A DNA stretch of 64,000 nucleotides from Allobosea sp039673065. GTDB taxonomy: Bacteria > Pseudomonadota > Alphaproteobacteria > Rhizobiales > Beijerinckiaceae. The stretch is from assembly GCF_039673065.1 (NCBI RefSeq), contig NZ_JBDJKW010000011.1, forward strand, positions 62,001 to 126,000. The letters are read 5' to 3'. A program made the position numbers and the translations under genes. Within the stretch, counting starts at the first letter, position 1, and each line of letters begins with the position of its first letter. The notes under the pieces were generated by a model. The model was not told the origin of the DNA, searched no databases, and saw nothing but the letters and a program-made list of their open reading frames with translations. Below, piece by piece: positions 45,688 through 55,221 of the stretch.

Positions 45688-47135
45688 CTTCGCTTAAGGC
45701 CTTGCCTCCGCGTGATCTTATCACCTCGGAGAAGCACGAAGTGGCGATCCGTCTCGCTGACGTGTCGAAGAGCTATAGGCTATACGGCAACCCGAGTGAT
45801 AGGCTGCTGGACCAGCTCAACTTGCGGCGCTTCATGTTCTGGCGCGGCAATGATACGGACTACCAGCTCTTCAACGCGCTGAAGGACGTCAATCTGACCA
45901 TTGGTGCGGGCGAGCGCGTCGGCATCATCGGCCGCAACGGCGCCGGCAAGACGACTCTGCTCAAGCTTATCACCCAGAACTTCGAGCCAACTGTGGGGCG
46001 GGTGGAGGTCAACGGATCGGTGCAGGCGCTGCTGCAGCTCGGTATAGGCTTCCATCCAGAGTTCTCTGGATACGAGAACATCAAATCCGCGCTGAATTAC
46101 AACGGGCTGGTCGGTGAGGAGCTGCAAGCGGCGCTCGACGACGTTATCGATTTTGTCGAGCTCGGTGACTTTCTTCATCAGCCGATGAAAACCTATTCGA
46201 TGGGCATGGGCGCACGCGTACAGTTCGCTGCCGCGACCGCGATCCGGCCTGATATCCTAATCGTCGACGAGGTCCTCGGGGCCGGCGATGCCTATTTTTC
46301 GGCAAAGTCGGCCCATCGCATGGAGCGGCTGACCTCGGCGGGTTGCACGCTCCTGCTCGTATCCCATTCGACAGCGCAGGTTCTGCAATTCTGCCAGCGT
46401 TGCGTCTTCATGCATGAAGGAAAGGTGCGCGAGGACGGTCCGGCCCTCGAGGTGGTCAAGCACTACGAGGAATACATCCAAGAGTACACGCAGCGCGAGC
46501 GCCGCCGCAACGAGCAGGCTGTGGCGGGAATGAAGTTGCCACAGGCCGAGCCCGCTGCGGGCGAGGGGGCTGCGCCGCCGCAGGATGTAACGACGCCCGC
46601 CTGGCAGGCAGACCAGCTGGCGACGCTGTTGATGGAACAGCCGGCGGTAGAGAGCGGAGTGGCCAAGCAGCGTATTTCCCGCTGGGCTGCCGAGACCGGT
46701 CTCAAGGTGAAACGGGTCGAGGTGCGCGATGAACATGGCCTTGTCAGCCATCTGCTGCAGGCTGGCCGTCCGTGCTCCATCGAGATCGAGATCATTGCTG
46801 AACACGATGGAGATTTCTCGGCACGGTTAGTCGTGCTGATAATGTCCCTCTCCGGCGTGGGGGTCGTCCGCCATCTGAGCGACGAGATGCATTTCTCGCT
46901 CAAGCAGGGTGAGACCAGCCAGGTCAACATGAACTACGATGCGCTCTTGCTCGCGAATGGCGACTTCGTGTTCTCCGTTGGCCTCTTCAAGCACTATGAC
47001 CCTGACGGAAACTCCAGTGCCGTCCGCTACGACCTGCTGTCACGCAGCTTCAACCTTAAGGTGATGCCGGTCGAAAGAACCGAGTCGGGGCTCGTCAACC
47101 TGCCCAGCCGATGGGTTCAGGAGCGGAAGCAGTGA
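45684..47135 (+). CDS. wzt: ABC transporter ATP-binding protein with C-terminal substrate-recognition domain (Wzt)
   Basis: 483 residues. The ATPase domain has GRNGAGKTT (83-91), the Wzt-type signature YSMGMGARVQFAAATAIRPD (from 171) and ILIVDEVLGAGD. A proline/alanine linker (about 280-325) leads to a C-terminal beta-sandwich-like domain (KVKRVEVRDEHG, VNMNYDALLLANGDFVFSVGLF), the part that in Wzt binds the capped end of the glycan. Presence of this domain implies export of a terminally modified O-polysaccharide. Stop overlaps the next start (GTGA). Confidence 0.93.
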   Translation: MTSLKALPPRDLITSEKHEVAIRLADVSKSYRLYGNPSDRLLDQLNLRRFMFWRGNDTDYQLFNALKDVNLTIGAGERVGIIGRNGAGKTTLLKLITQNFEPTVGRVEVNGSVQALLQLGIGFHPEFSGYENIKSALNYNGLVGEELQAALDDVIDFVELGDFLHQPMKTYSMGMGARVQFAAATAIRPDILIVDEVLGAGDAYFSAKSAHRMERLTSAGCTLLLVSHSTAQVLQFCQRCVFMHEGKVREDGPALEVVKHYEEYIQEYTQRERRRNEQAVAGMKLPQAEPAAGEGAAPPQDVTTPAWQADQLATLLMEQPAVESGVAKQRISRWAAETGLKVKRVEVRDEHGLVSHLLQAGRPCSIEIEIIAEHDGDFSARLVVLIMSLSGVGVVRHLSDEMHFSLKQGETSQVNMNYDALLLANGDFVFSVGLFKHYDPDGNSSAVRYDLLSRSFNLKVMPVERTESGLVNLPSRWVQERKQ

Positions 47136-48088
47136 ACTCGGCTGGGTGCGACGACATGTTCTCCGTGCTTGAGGAGGAGATGTTTTCTCTGGTGGGGGAA
47201 GGTGCTGGCGCAGCCGCGCCGGGGCCGATCTTCATCCTGGGAGCGCCGCGAACCGGCAGCACTATCCTCTACCAAATGCTGGTTGCCGGATATGAGCTTC
47301 CCTACATCTCGAACGCGACGAACGGCATGTTCGCCGAAACCCCGATCGTCGGTTTATCGCTGCAGGCGCCTTGGACGCGTTTCGACCGCATTCTGGCCCG
47401 CAGCGCCTATGGGAAAGTCGAAGGGGCGATGCAGCCGTCCGAAGGCTCGGCGGTGATGCGCCGCTGGTTCGGCGGCGGCCATCCGTCGGAAATCGTCAGT
47501 AGCGAGCCGCTGCCGAGTGCGGCTGCGCACATGCAGTCGACATTCGCGGCTGCTTCGGCCCTGCTCGGTAAGCCGGTGGTGATCAAGAACGCTTGGAACT
47601 GCTTTAGGGTCGTCGCGCTCGGGCGCCTTTTGCCGCAGGCCTCCTTCGTTTGGATCCGGCGGGACATCGCTGCAAGCGCGCTGTCGGATCTCGCTGCGCG
47701 ATACGCGACGAAGAACGATCCCAATGAGTGGAATTCGGCGACGCCGCGCAATATCGAAGACTTACGGAAGCGCCCCTATTGGGAGCAGGTCGTCGAGAAC
47801 CAGTTCGAGTTTTCGCGCGCCATTTCGGAGGCCTTTGCCGCGTTGCCGTCAGCGCGGTGCACCGAGCTCTGGTACGAGGATCTCTGCGCCCGCCCGGCCG
47901 AGACCCTTGGGTTGCTGGCGGCGCATCTGTCGCTTCAGGAGGATGTAGGCATCAGGCGCGTTCTCGATGTCCAGGAAGGCGAGCGAGCCAGCAGGCTGAG
48001 CCCGGAAGACCGCTCGAGAGTGCTGGACTATGTTTCGTCTCAGCAGGAGCGGCTGGCGTCCTGCCGCCGCGAAACCGCCGATGCGTGA
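47132..48088 (+). CDS. Sulfotransferase family protein
   Basis: Cytoplasmic PAPS-dependent sulfotransferase of 318 residues. The 5'-phosphosulfate loop is GAPRTGST (37-44) and the 3'-phosphate region is FVWIRRDIAASALSDLAARY. A late YEDLCARPAETLGLLAAHL is typical of the family. The GTG at 47132 overlaps the wzt stop (GTGA) and has AGGAG upstream; an in-frame ATG 21 bases earlier and one at 47156 are alternatives. With cysDNC in the same locus, it likely sulfates the polysaccharide or its lipid-linked precursor. Confidence 0.88.
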   Translation: MNSAGCDDMFSVLEEEMFSLVGEGAGAAAPGPIFILGAPRTGSTILYQMLVAGYELPYISNATNGMFAETPIVGLSLQAPWTRFDRILARSAYGKVEGAMQPSEGSAVMRRWFGGGHPSEIVSSEPLPSAAAHMQSTFAAASALLGKPVVIKNAWNCFRVVALGRLLPQASFVWIRRDIAASALSDLAARYATKNDPNEWNSATPRNIEDLRKRPYWEQVVENQFEFSRAISEAFAALPSARCTELWYEDLCARPAETLGLLAAHLSLQEDVGIRRVLDVQEGERASRLSPEDRSRVLDYVSSQQERLASCRRETADA

Positions 48089-48098
48089 GGTCTCGGCA

Positions 48099-48812
48099 AT
48101 GCATCGCCTCGGCAGCGAGCTCCTCGATGCCTTTGCAGGAAGGGACGGGATCGTGAGCATTCTCTCGCGCGCGCCGGAAGGCGACGCTGCGCTTGGCTGC
48201 CAGAGATGGCTGCTGGCGACACCCGCCAAGCGCTACGCGGCGCATGTTCTCTATGGGGACCTGTTGGCGAGCGAGGGCTTGCGAATCCTGGATGTCGGAG
48301 GCGGATTGACGACGCTGACACGGACGCTCGCCGAACGGCACGATTATACGCTCGTCGACATTATGGCTCATGACAGCGAAGCCTCGATTTCCGCTTTTCT
48401 CGCGAGTGCGCCCCCCTTCAAGGTGATCAAGGAAGACTGGTTTTCTGCCATCGGCGACGAAAGGTTCGACGTCGTGATCGCCGCCGACCTTTTTCCGAAC
48501 GTCGACCAGCGGCTCGGCCTGTTCCTTGACCGGGTGCTGCCGCATTGCGGACAGGTGCGGCTGTCGCTGACCTACTACAACGAGCCGCGCTTCTATCACA
48601 CCCGGCGGATCGACGCCGATGAGGCGCTCTGCATGCTTGCATGGGATGGCCAGCAGATTGCCCGCACGCTCGGGCGCTATGCAGATCGTATCGAAAAAGC
48701 CGATTTTGATCTGTTCGCCGTTACGTCCGACAGCGTCTTTCCTAACAAAAGGCAGGTCTGCCTGCTGACATTGCAGGGCTCGCAGCCTTCTCACGTCGGA
48801 GCAGCAGTGTGA
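48099..48812 (+). CDS. SAM-dependent methyltransferase, small
   Basis: 237 residues. Motif I is LDVGGGLTTLTRTLAERHDYTLVDIM, with AADLFPNVDQRLGLFLDRVLPHCG after it. It resembles a class I methyltransferase, although GGG in motif I and the short post-I strand are atypical, so activity is uncertain. The ATG at 48099 has GAGG eight bases upstream; an ATG at 48081 would overlap the sulfotransferase stop. The stop overlaps the SGNH hydrolase start (GTGA). Likely modifies the glycan or a precursor. Confidence 0.7.
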   Translation: MHRLGSELLDAFAGRDGIVSILSRAPEGDAALGCQRWLLATPAKRYAAHVLYGDLLASEGLRILDVGGGLTTLTRTLAERHDYTLVDIMAHDSEASISAFLASAPPFKVIKEDWFSAIGDERFDVVIAADLFPNVDQRLGLFLDRVLPHCGQVRLSLTYYNEPRFYHTRRIDADEALCMLAWDGQQIARTLGRYADRIEKADFDLFAVTSDSVFPNKRQVCLLTLQGSQPSHVGAAV

Positions 48813-49489
48813 TCACGCGCGGAGCCTTAAAGGTCGTCTTTTTCGGCGACTCCATCTGCTATGGGCAGCTCGTGCCACCGCATCTGACCTGGGTTACGCA
48901 GATCGCGGCGCGCGTCTACGAGTTGAGGATCGCCGGCGATGCCAACCGGATCGTGCTGGCCAACGTGTCAGTCAGTGGCGACACGACGCGGCAGGCCCTC
49001 GAGCGCATGCCCTATCATGTCCAGTCCAACGGGGTCGATCTGTGCGTCGTCCAGTTCGGGCTGAACGATTGCAACCACTGGGCCTCGGATCGCGGGCTTC
49101 CGCGCGTCAGCCCGGCTGCCTTCGCGGCCAACTTGCGCGAGATCGCCGACCGGGCGCATAATTTCGGCGCGCGCCGCGTGATCCTGCACACCAACCATCC
49201 GACGACGCGGGACACGGAGGTGATGGCTGGAACGTCCTACACCTATGAGTCTCAGAACCGGCGCTACAACAAGATCATTCGCGAAGTTGCCGCGCAGGCG
49301 CCGGATTGGCTATCGGTCCATGATATCGAGGCGATGTGGGACGATCACATGCGCGCATCCGGTACGTCGCTGGCATCGCTCCTCCTAGAGGACGGACTGC
49401 ACCTGAGCGAACGCGGGCATCAGCTCTATTTCGACCTGACCTGGCCGCGGATCGAGAGCGTTCTCCGGCGGGATTTCGGCGCAGCTTGA
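48809..49489 (+). CDS. SGNH/GDSL-family hydrolase
   Basis: 226-residue SGNH hydrolase with all four blocks: FFGDSICYG (Ser15), NVSVSGDTT (oxyanion Gly), QFGLNDCNHW (Asn) and DGLHLSERGH (Asp/His). No signal peptide is visible, so it would act in the cytoplasm unless exported otherwise. Such enzymes remove or transfer acyl groups on sugars or lipids. The GTG start is coupled to the methyltransferase gene (GTGA). Probably a decoration or editing step for the glycan. Confidence 0.85.
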   Translation: MITRGALKVVFFGDSICYGQLVPPHLTWVTQIAARVYELRIAGDANRIVLANVSVSGDTTRQALERMPYHVQSNGVDLCVVQFGLNDCNHWASDRGLPRVSPAAFAANLREIADRAHNFGARRVILHTNHPTTRDTEVMAGTSYTYESQNRRYNKIIREVAAQAPDWLSVHDIEAMWDDHMRASGTSLASLLLEDGLHLSERGHQLYFDLTWPRIESVLRRDFGAA

Positions 49490-49538
49490 GGCTGACCGGG
49501 TCGAAATCTGACAACCTTTACCAAGGAAAGCGCATCCG

Positions 49539-51479
49539 ATGTGTGGTATTGCCGGCCTTGTATCGCTCGATGGAACGCCTGTCCCAGGAATCGACCGTCG
49601 CCTGGCGGTGATGAATCGGTTGATTTCGCACCGCGGGCCAGACGGGCAGGGCAACTGGAAGAACGAGCGTGAGTCGTGCGGGCTGACGCACAGGCGGCTC
49701 GCGATCATTGACCTGTCCGCCTCCGGTCATCAGCCGATGGTGGCTCCGAACGGGTCCGTCGTGACCTATAACGGCGAAATCTACAACTATATCGAGCTGC
49801 GCGAAGAGCTCGCGGCATCTTGGGCGTTCCGCTCGTCGTCGGACACAGAGGTCATCCTCGCGGCCTATGCCAAATGGGGCACCGAGTGCCTCTCGCACCT
49901 GCGCGGCATGTTCGCCTTCGCGATCTGGGACGGCGATACGCTGTTCGCCGCGCGCGACCGCTTCGGTATCAAGCCGTTCTACTACACGGTGGTCGATGGC
50001 ACGTTCTATTTCGCCTCCGAAATAAAGGCCCTGCTTCCGATCCTGCCGGAGGTGTCGACTGATCCCGAGGCGCTCGCCGACTATCTGACGCTGCAGTACA
50101 CGCTCGGCGAGAGCACGCTCTTCAAGGGCGTCCGCCAATTGCTGCCCGGCCACGCTCTGACGGTGCGAAACGGCGCGATCAAGGTGAGCCGGTACTGGGA
50201 TGTCCGCTACGAGATCGACTGGAGCCATACCGAGAGCTGGTTCCGCGAGCGAATGCAGGAGCTGGTCGCCGATTCCGTGAAGGTCCACCTGCGCTCGGAC
50301 GTGCCGGTCGGTGCCTACATCTCCGGCGGTATCGATTCGAGCCTCATCGCCGAACTGTCGGCGCGTGAGCCGGCATCTGGCAGGATCGGCTTCCACGGCA
50401 AGTTCATGAGCCATCCGGGGTACGATGAAAGCCACTATGCGCGTGTTGCGTGCATGGAAAACGGCACCGCCCTGCATGAGCTGGAAATTACGGCTAAGGA
50501 CTTCCAAGACAATATCGCCAGGGTGATCTACTGCCTCGACCAGCCCGTTGCAGGGCCGGGATCGTTCCCGCAGTACATGGTGTCGGGCCTGGCGGCTCAG
50601 CACGTCAAAGTGGTCCTTGGCGGGCAGGGCGGCGACGAGATCTTCGGAGGTTATGCGCGCTATCTCATCGCCTATCTCGAACAGTCGCTGAAGGCGGCGA
50701 TCGACGGAACGTCCCGGAACGGCAATTTCGTCGTCACGCCAGAGTCGATCATTCCCCATCTCACCGTGCTCCAGGAATACAAGCCGCTTGTCGGCCAGCT
50801 GTTCTCGAAGGGCCTATTCGGCCCTCTCGATGAGCGCTATTTCCGCCTGATAGATCGCTCCGCCGACATGGCGGGCGAGGTCGACTGGGGCGCGCTCGAC
50901 AACGGCGCTGTGTTCGGGCGCTTCCAGTCGATCTTCAATTCCGAACGAAACGTCCGGAAGGAAGCCTATTTCGACTCGATGACGCATTTCGACTTCAAAT
51001 GCTTGCTGCCGGCGCTGCTGCAGGTCGAAGACCGGATGTCGATGGCCCATGGCCTCGAATCCCGCGTTCCCTTCCTCGATCACAAGATCATCGAACTGGC
51101 AGCTTCCATTCCCGCCAACATCAAATTTGAAGGCGGGCAGATGAAGCATTTTCTGAAGACGACATTCGCTCAGGACATTCCGCAGGAGATTCTCCAGCGA
51201 CGCGACAAGATGGGATTCCCTGTTCCGCTGAAGGAATGGTTCTCCGGCGATCTCAAGCCGTTTATTTCGGACCTGTTCCTCACGCAGAAGAACAAGCGCC
51301 GCGATTTTTTCAATTCGGCGCAAATTCTGGCCAACTTCGAGAATGCCCCGCGATTCTCGCGCAAGATCTGGGGGCTCCTAAGCCTCGAGCTCTGGCAACA
51401 GCAATTCCACGATCGTGCGCATGATTACCGCCGTATGCTCGACGACGGGGGCGACGATTTGAGCCCTGTTTCGCGGTAG
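49539..51479 (+). CDS. asnB: Asparagine synthase (glutamine-hydrolysing)-like amidotransferase, second copy
   Basis: 646-residue class II amidotransferase. MCGIAGLVSLDG places Cys2 as nucleophile. The glutaminase has THRRLAIIDLS, YNGEIYNYIE and SDTEVILAAY. The synthetase domain has ISGGIDSSLIAEL (PP-loop) and LGGQGGDEIFGGYARYLIAY. The late LESRVPFLDHKIIE is conserved. It lies between the SGNH hydrolase and the double glycosyltransferase. A second uronamide-forming enzyme is likely; alternatively it acts on another acid of the repeat unit. Confidence 0.87.
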   Translation: MCGIAGLVSLDGTPVPGIDRRLAVMNRLISHRGPDGQGNWKNERESCGLTHRRLAIIDLSASGHQPMVAPNGSVVTYNGEIYNYIELREELAASWAFRSSSDTEVILAAYAKWGTECLSHLRGMFAFAIWDGDTLFAARDRFGIKPFYYTVVDGTFYFASEIKALLPILPEVSTDPEALADYLTLQYTLGESTLFKGVRQLLPGHALTVRNGAIKVSRYWDVRYEIDWSHTESWFRERMQELVADSVKVHLRSDVPVGAYISGGIDSSLIAELSAREPASGRIGFHGKFMSHPGYDESHYARVACMENGTALHELEITAKDFQDNIARVIYCLDQPVAGPGSFPQYMVSGLAAQHVKVVLGGQGGDEIFGGYARYLIAYLEQSLKAAIDGTSRNGNFVVTPESIIPHLTVLQEYKPLVGQLFSKGLFGPLDERYFRLIDRSADMAGEVDWGALDNGAVFGRFQSIFNSERNVRKEAYFDSMTHFDFKCLLPALLQVEDRMSMAHGLESRVPFLDHKIIELAASIPANIKFEGGQMKHFLKTTFAQDIPQEILQRRDKMGFPVPLKEWFSGDLKPFISDLFLTQKNKRRDFFNSAQILANFENAPRFSRKIWGLLSLELWQQQFHDRAHDYRRMLDDGGDDLSPVSR

Positions 51480-51487
51480 GCTTCTCG

Positions 51488-54400
51488 ATGCGCCGCAATA
51501 TCCTCATTCTCCACAACGTTCCCGACCTAGCGCGCGGGCGCCTGAGCACGCTCGACTACATCTTTGCGTTCGAGCGCTATGCTCCCGACAACAACTATGC
51601 CTATCACCAGATTTCGAAGCCGGTACCTGCGGAACTGCAGCGGCTTTCTTGGGATGCGGCGATCTTCGACAGTACGTCTCTGGGAACGGTGACCCTGCGG
51701 CCGCGCAATCGTTTTATCGCGATCCGGGACAGCCTCCGCTTCCTGCGTGACAGTGATGCGCTCAAGCTGGTGTTCCCGCAGGACGATGCCACGCACAGCG
51801 CATTGCTCGACCAGTTCTTCGCCTGGCTGAAGGTCGATGCGGTTTACAGCGTGAGGCCGCATCAGCGAGAGCTGCTCTACCCTATCACCTCGCAGCGTGC
51901 GCGCTTCTTCTCGGTCCTTTCGGGCTATGTCGATGACGCGGCGGTCGAGTCAATGCGCTCCTTCGCCAAGCCTTTCGACGAGCGTCAGTGGGTGGTCGGC
52001 CAGCGTGTGCTCGCGCATCCGGCCTGGGGAGGAAGCCTCAGCCTGCTGAAGAGCCGGGCTGCGGTGGTCATGAAGGAGGAATGTATCCGCCGCGGCATTT
52101 CCTGCGATGTCTCGACGGATCCCAACGACGCCATTATGGGCAAGAACTGGCACCGCTTCCTGGCGGACTGCCGCTTCGTCGTGGGGGCGGAGGGCGGCAT
52201 GAGCGTCTGGGATCCGTACGGGACTATCAACGACGCCGTCGCAGACTATAGCGCTGCTCACCCCGAAGCGACGTTCGAGCAGATCGAGGATGCGTGTTTC
52301 CCCGGCCTGGACGGCGTGTTCGAGTTCCCCGGGGTGGGCCCGCGGCTGTTCGAGGCGGCTGCGGTGGGATGTGGTCAGGTTCTGGTCGAGGGCGAGCATC
52401 GCGGCCTGGTGCGCCCATGGGTCCATTATATCCCGCTGAAGCGCGATTTCTCGAATTTCGACGAGGTGTTCGCCGCGATGGCCAATCGCGATCGCGTGCT
52501 CGATATGATCGCTGCGACCCAGCAGGACCTCGTGGCATCGCCCAAATTCCGCTACAAGACGATGGTCGACGATGTTACCGGCTTTATCGACAGCAATTCC
52601 CGCCGCACGGCAAAGCCGACGTCCAAGGCTGCATTCCAACGGCTTGCCCTGGCCTCCTCGGCCAAGACGGCAGATGATGCTCCGGTGGAGACGGTCGCCC
52701 TTGCGGAGACCGGACCAGAGAGTGGTGAGCCAGGACGCGATGGCGATGCGAGCGCCGCGGCTGATCCTTCGGCCGCTATGGCGCCTGCGGCTGCACCGGA
52801 ATCCGCAGCCAGCTTCGAGGGGCCGCCAGCCCCTGACCAAGAATGCGTCCATGCAGACACGTCCGCTGCGATGGCAGACACGGTTTCGCCGGCTCACAAT
52901 GTCGAGGATGGCGAAGTAATATCTCCAGATCCCTCCATCGGTGACAACATAGCGCTCGTTACGTCTGTGGATCAGCCTGAAGTCTCCTCCGAAGCAAAGG
53001 GCTTGCTCCATGCGGGCTCGGGTCTAGCCGTATCGTTACGATCGATGTTCATTCGGCGCCTTGGCTGGATCGCTGCCATTGGCGCATTGGTCTTTGCCTA
53101 TCCGCTGGGCCGGGTGATGCAGCAGAGCTTTGCTCCGGTCCTTGGCATATCGTCGCCGCCGCCGACGCAGATTTGGAGCGTGCTGATCCTGTCTTATGCA
53201 GCCACGTTGGTCGCGCTCCCGGCTCGCTGGCGGCCGTCGACGATGGATTCGACGCGGCGCGCGATCGTCGGTGCCGTGCTGTGGGCGGCTGCTGGCTATT
53301 GTTTTGCGATGACAGCGCTGTTCCTCCTGCAGGGTGCAGAGGCTGTCGGCGTCGAGCGGTGGCCGCTGATCTTCGCTTCGCTGGCGTTGCTGGTTCTCGG
53401 TGTCCTGAGCGTGATCGGCGTCGCTACGATCCGCTTTATATCCGCTTTTCCCGGCTCGCTGGCGGGTCGTTGCGGCATCCTGTCGATCCTTGTTGTGGGG
53501 CTGGTGGTTTTCCTGCACCCTCTCGATGGCGCGGGCTACGGCTCCGCCGCACTCGCGGGCCTCTTCATCGCGATCAACTGCATCCTGTTCTACCTGCTCG
53601 TTGTCAGACGCCAGGCCAGCTTCCTTCGTTATATCGCATTGGCCGGGCCAGCCTGGATCGTCGCGGCGCATTGCGGGTGGATTGCGGCCGTCATCACCTT
53701 GAGCGATGCGCAGCCCGCGCGCTGGCTGCCGATTGTAACTGCAGCGCTGCAATGGACGATAGCCATCGCCTTGCCGGTCGCTATCAGGGTGCTGCATCTC
53801 ATCCGCTCGGGAACGCTGCTCTATGATCCCGAGCTGCTTGCCCTTCCGGAGAACCATCTCGAGTTACAGCGCTCGGAAACATCGGGGCGACGCACCGCAT
53901 GGGTTATCGCCTATAGCGGCGTTTCCACGGAGCCGCGCCTGATCAGGCAGAACAAGGCGCTGCTCGACGATGGCTGGCGGGTCGTCGTTTGTGGTTACGA
54001 AGGACGCTCACCGCGTCCGCCGGAATGGGATTTTATCCGGCTGGCGATGGGGGCGGCCTACCGGCCTTATGTCTTTGCCTTGTTCTCGCGCTTGAACCGC
54101 CTCGGCCGAGCGATGTCCAGGTTTGGCAAGCCCGGCAGGAAGCTTTCGCGCGCCGGAGCGCATCTGCGGCACTTCACCATACCGAGCTGGGCTTATAATC
54201 GCTCCGGGCTTGTCAGGATGTTGAAAGAGAATCCGGATCTCAAGCCGGATTTGATCATTGCGCACAACTACTACACCGCTGACATCGCCGCCGCGCTCGC
54301 GAAGGAGAGCGGCGCGAAGATCGTGATCGACGCGCACGAATATTCGCCCGGCGAGTACGCCTACGACGCTGCATGGGTGCGGGACGAGCGCCCCTATGTG

Positions 54401-55186
54401 GTTGAGATCGAAGGGCACTACATGCGGAAGGCCGACCTTGTCGTCGCCGTGTCGGACGGCATCGCCGAGATGCTGAACCGGGACTATGAGGTCAACCGGC
54501 CGGTGCTCGCGATCCGCAGCATCCCCTTCCGAAACCCGCAGCTGTTCCGGAGCGTGGGCGAACGCATCAAGGTTCTCTATCACGGCGACATATCACGCGG
54601 GCGATTCATCCATGATGCCATCGAGTCAATGCAGTGGTGGCGGCCTGAATTCGACCTCGTTCTCCGCGGCGGAGGGGATCCGGACTATATCGCGAGCCTG
54701 ATCGAGAAGGCGCGTGAACTGAACGTGGCCCATCGGGTTCAGCTCGAGCCGCCGGTGGCATTCAACGATATCGTCCCTGCGGCTAACCTGGCCGATATCG
54801 GATATTTCAGCTCGGACAACTTCTCTGCCCAGGCCGACTACGTCTTGCCGAACAAGTTTTTCGAGTACATTCAGGCCGGGCTGGCGCTCTGCGTGACCGA
54901 TCTCAAGGAGATGCGTCGCGTCACGCAACAGTTCAACCTCGGCAAGCTCATTCCCCAGCACTCGGCGCGGGCGATCGCGGATACGATCAACAGCTTCACC
55001 CGCGAGGATATCGAGGAATACAAATGGGCGGCGCTGCAGGCGGCGGAAGTCCTGAACTGGGAATGCGAGCAGGTGGCTTTCGTGGAGGCCTGCAACGCTC
55101 TTTTCATGGGAGCCGAACCTGCATCGAGCTTTGACCCTAAGGAGCGAGCCGTGGTGCAAGAGGCTGCGGTCCGCAGCTCTCGATAA
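51488..55186 (+). CDS. Double glycosyltransferase: GT-like domain + 8-TM module + GT4 domain
   Basis: 1232 residues. Residues 1 to about 385 resemble a GT-B/CgeB-like transferase (HNVPDLARGRLSTLDYIFAF; GPRLFEAAAVGCGQVLVEGEHR). About 395-520 is an Ala/Pro/Glu-rich linker. About 525-770 is an eight-helix membrane module (helix 7 with AWIVAAHCGWI, helix 8 beginning RWLPIVTAALQW). About 790-1215 is an intact GT4 domain (DAHEYSPGEY with His950/Glu951; LYHGDIS; LPNKFFEY with Lys1123 and Glu1126). It probably adds two sugars, or one sugar and a different residue, at the membrane. Large size and two catalytic-like domains are unusual. Confidence 0.86.
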   Translation: MRRNILILHNVPDLARGRLSTLDYIFAFERYAPDNNYAYHQISKPVPAELQRLSWDAAIFDSTSLGTVTLRPRNRFIAIRDSLRFLRDSDALKLVFPQDDATHSALLDQFFAWLKVDAVYSVRPHQRELLYPITSQRARFFSVLSGYVDDAAVESMRSFAKPFDERQWVVGQRVLAHPAWGGSLSLLKSRAAVVMKEECIRRGISCDVSTDPNDAIMGKNWHRFLADCRFVVGAEGGMSVWDPYGTINDAVADYSAAHPEATFEQIEDACFPGLDGVFEFPGVGPRLFEAAAVGCGQVLVEGEHRGLVRPWVHYIPLKRDFSNFDEVFAAMANRDRVLDMIAATQQDLVASPKFRYKTMVDDVTGFIDSNSRRTAKPTSKAAFQRLALASSAKTADDAPVETVALAETGPESGEPGRDGDASAAADPSAAMAPAAAPESAASFEGPPAPDQECVHADTSAAMADTVSPAHNVEDGEVISPDPSIGDNIALVTSVDQPEVSSEAKGLLHAGSGLAVSLRSMFIRRLGWIAAIGALVFAYPLGRVMQQSFAPVLGISSPPPTQIWSVLILSYAATLVALPARWRPSTMDSTRRAIVGAVLWAAAGYCFAMTALFLLQGAEAVGVERWPLIFASLALLVLGVLSVIGVATIRFISAFPGSLAGRCGILSILVVGLVVFLHPLDGAGYGSAALAGLFIAINCILFYLLVVRRQASFLRYIALAGPAWIVAAHCGWIAAVITLSDAQPARWLPIVTAALQWTIAIALPVAIRVLHLIRSGTLLYDPELLALPENHLELQRSETSGRRTAWVIAYSGVSTEPRLIRQNKALLDDGWRVVVCGYEGRSPRPPEWDFIRLAMGAAYRPYVFALFSRLNRLGRAMSRFGKPGRKLSRAGAHLRHFTIPSWAYNRSGLVRMLKENPDLKPDLIIAHNYYTADIAAALAKESGAKIVIDAHEYSPGEYAYDAAWVRDERPYVVEIEGHYMRKADLVVAVSDGIAEMLNRDYEVNRPVLAIRSIPFRNPQLFRSVGERIKVLYHGDISRGRFIHDAIESMQWWRPEFDLVLRGGGDPDYIASLIEKARELNVAHRVQLEPPVAFNDIVPAANLADIGYFSSDNFSAQADYVLPNKFFEYIQAGLALCVTDLKEMRRVTQQFNLGKLIPQHSARAIADTINSFTREDIEEYKWAALQAAEVLNWECEQVAFVEACNALFMGAEPASSFDPKERAVVQEAAVRSSR

Positions 55187-55221
55187 GTAGCGCGGGAAAT
55201 CGGACGTTTGGATGTGCTCAC

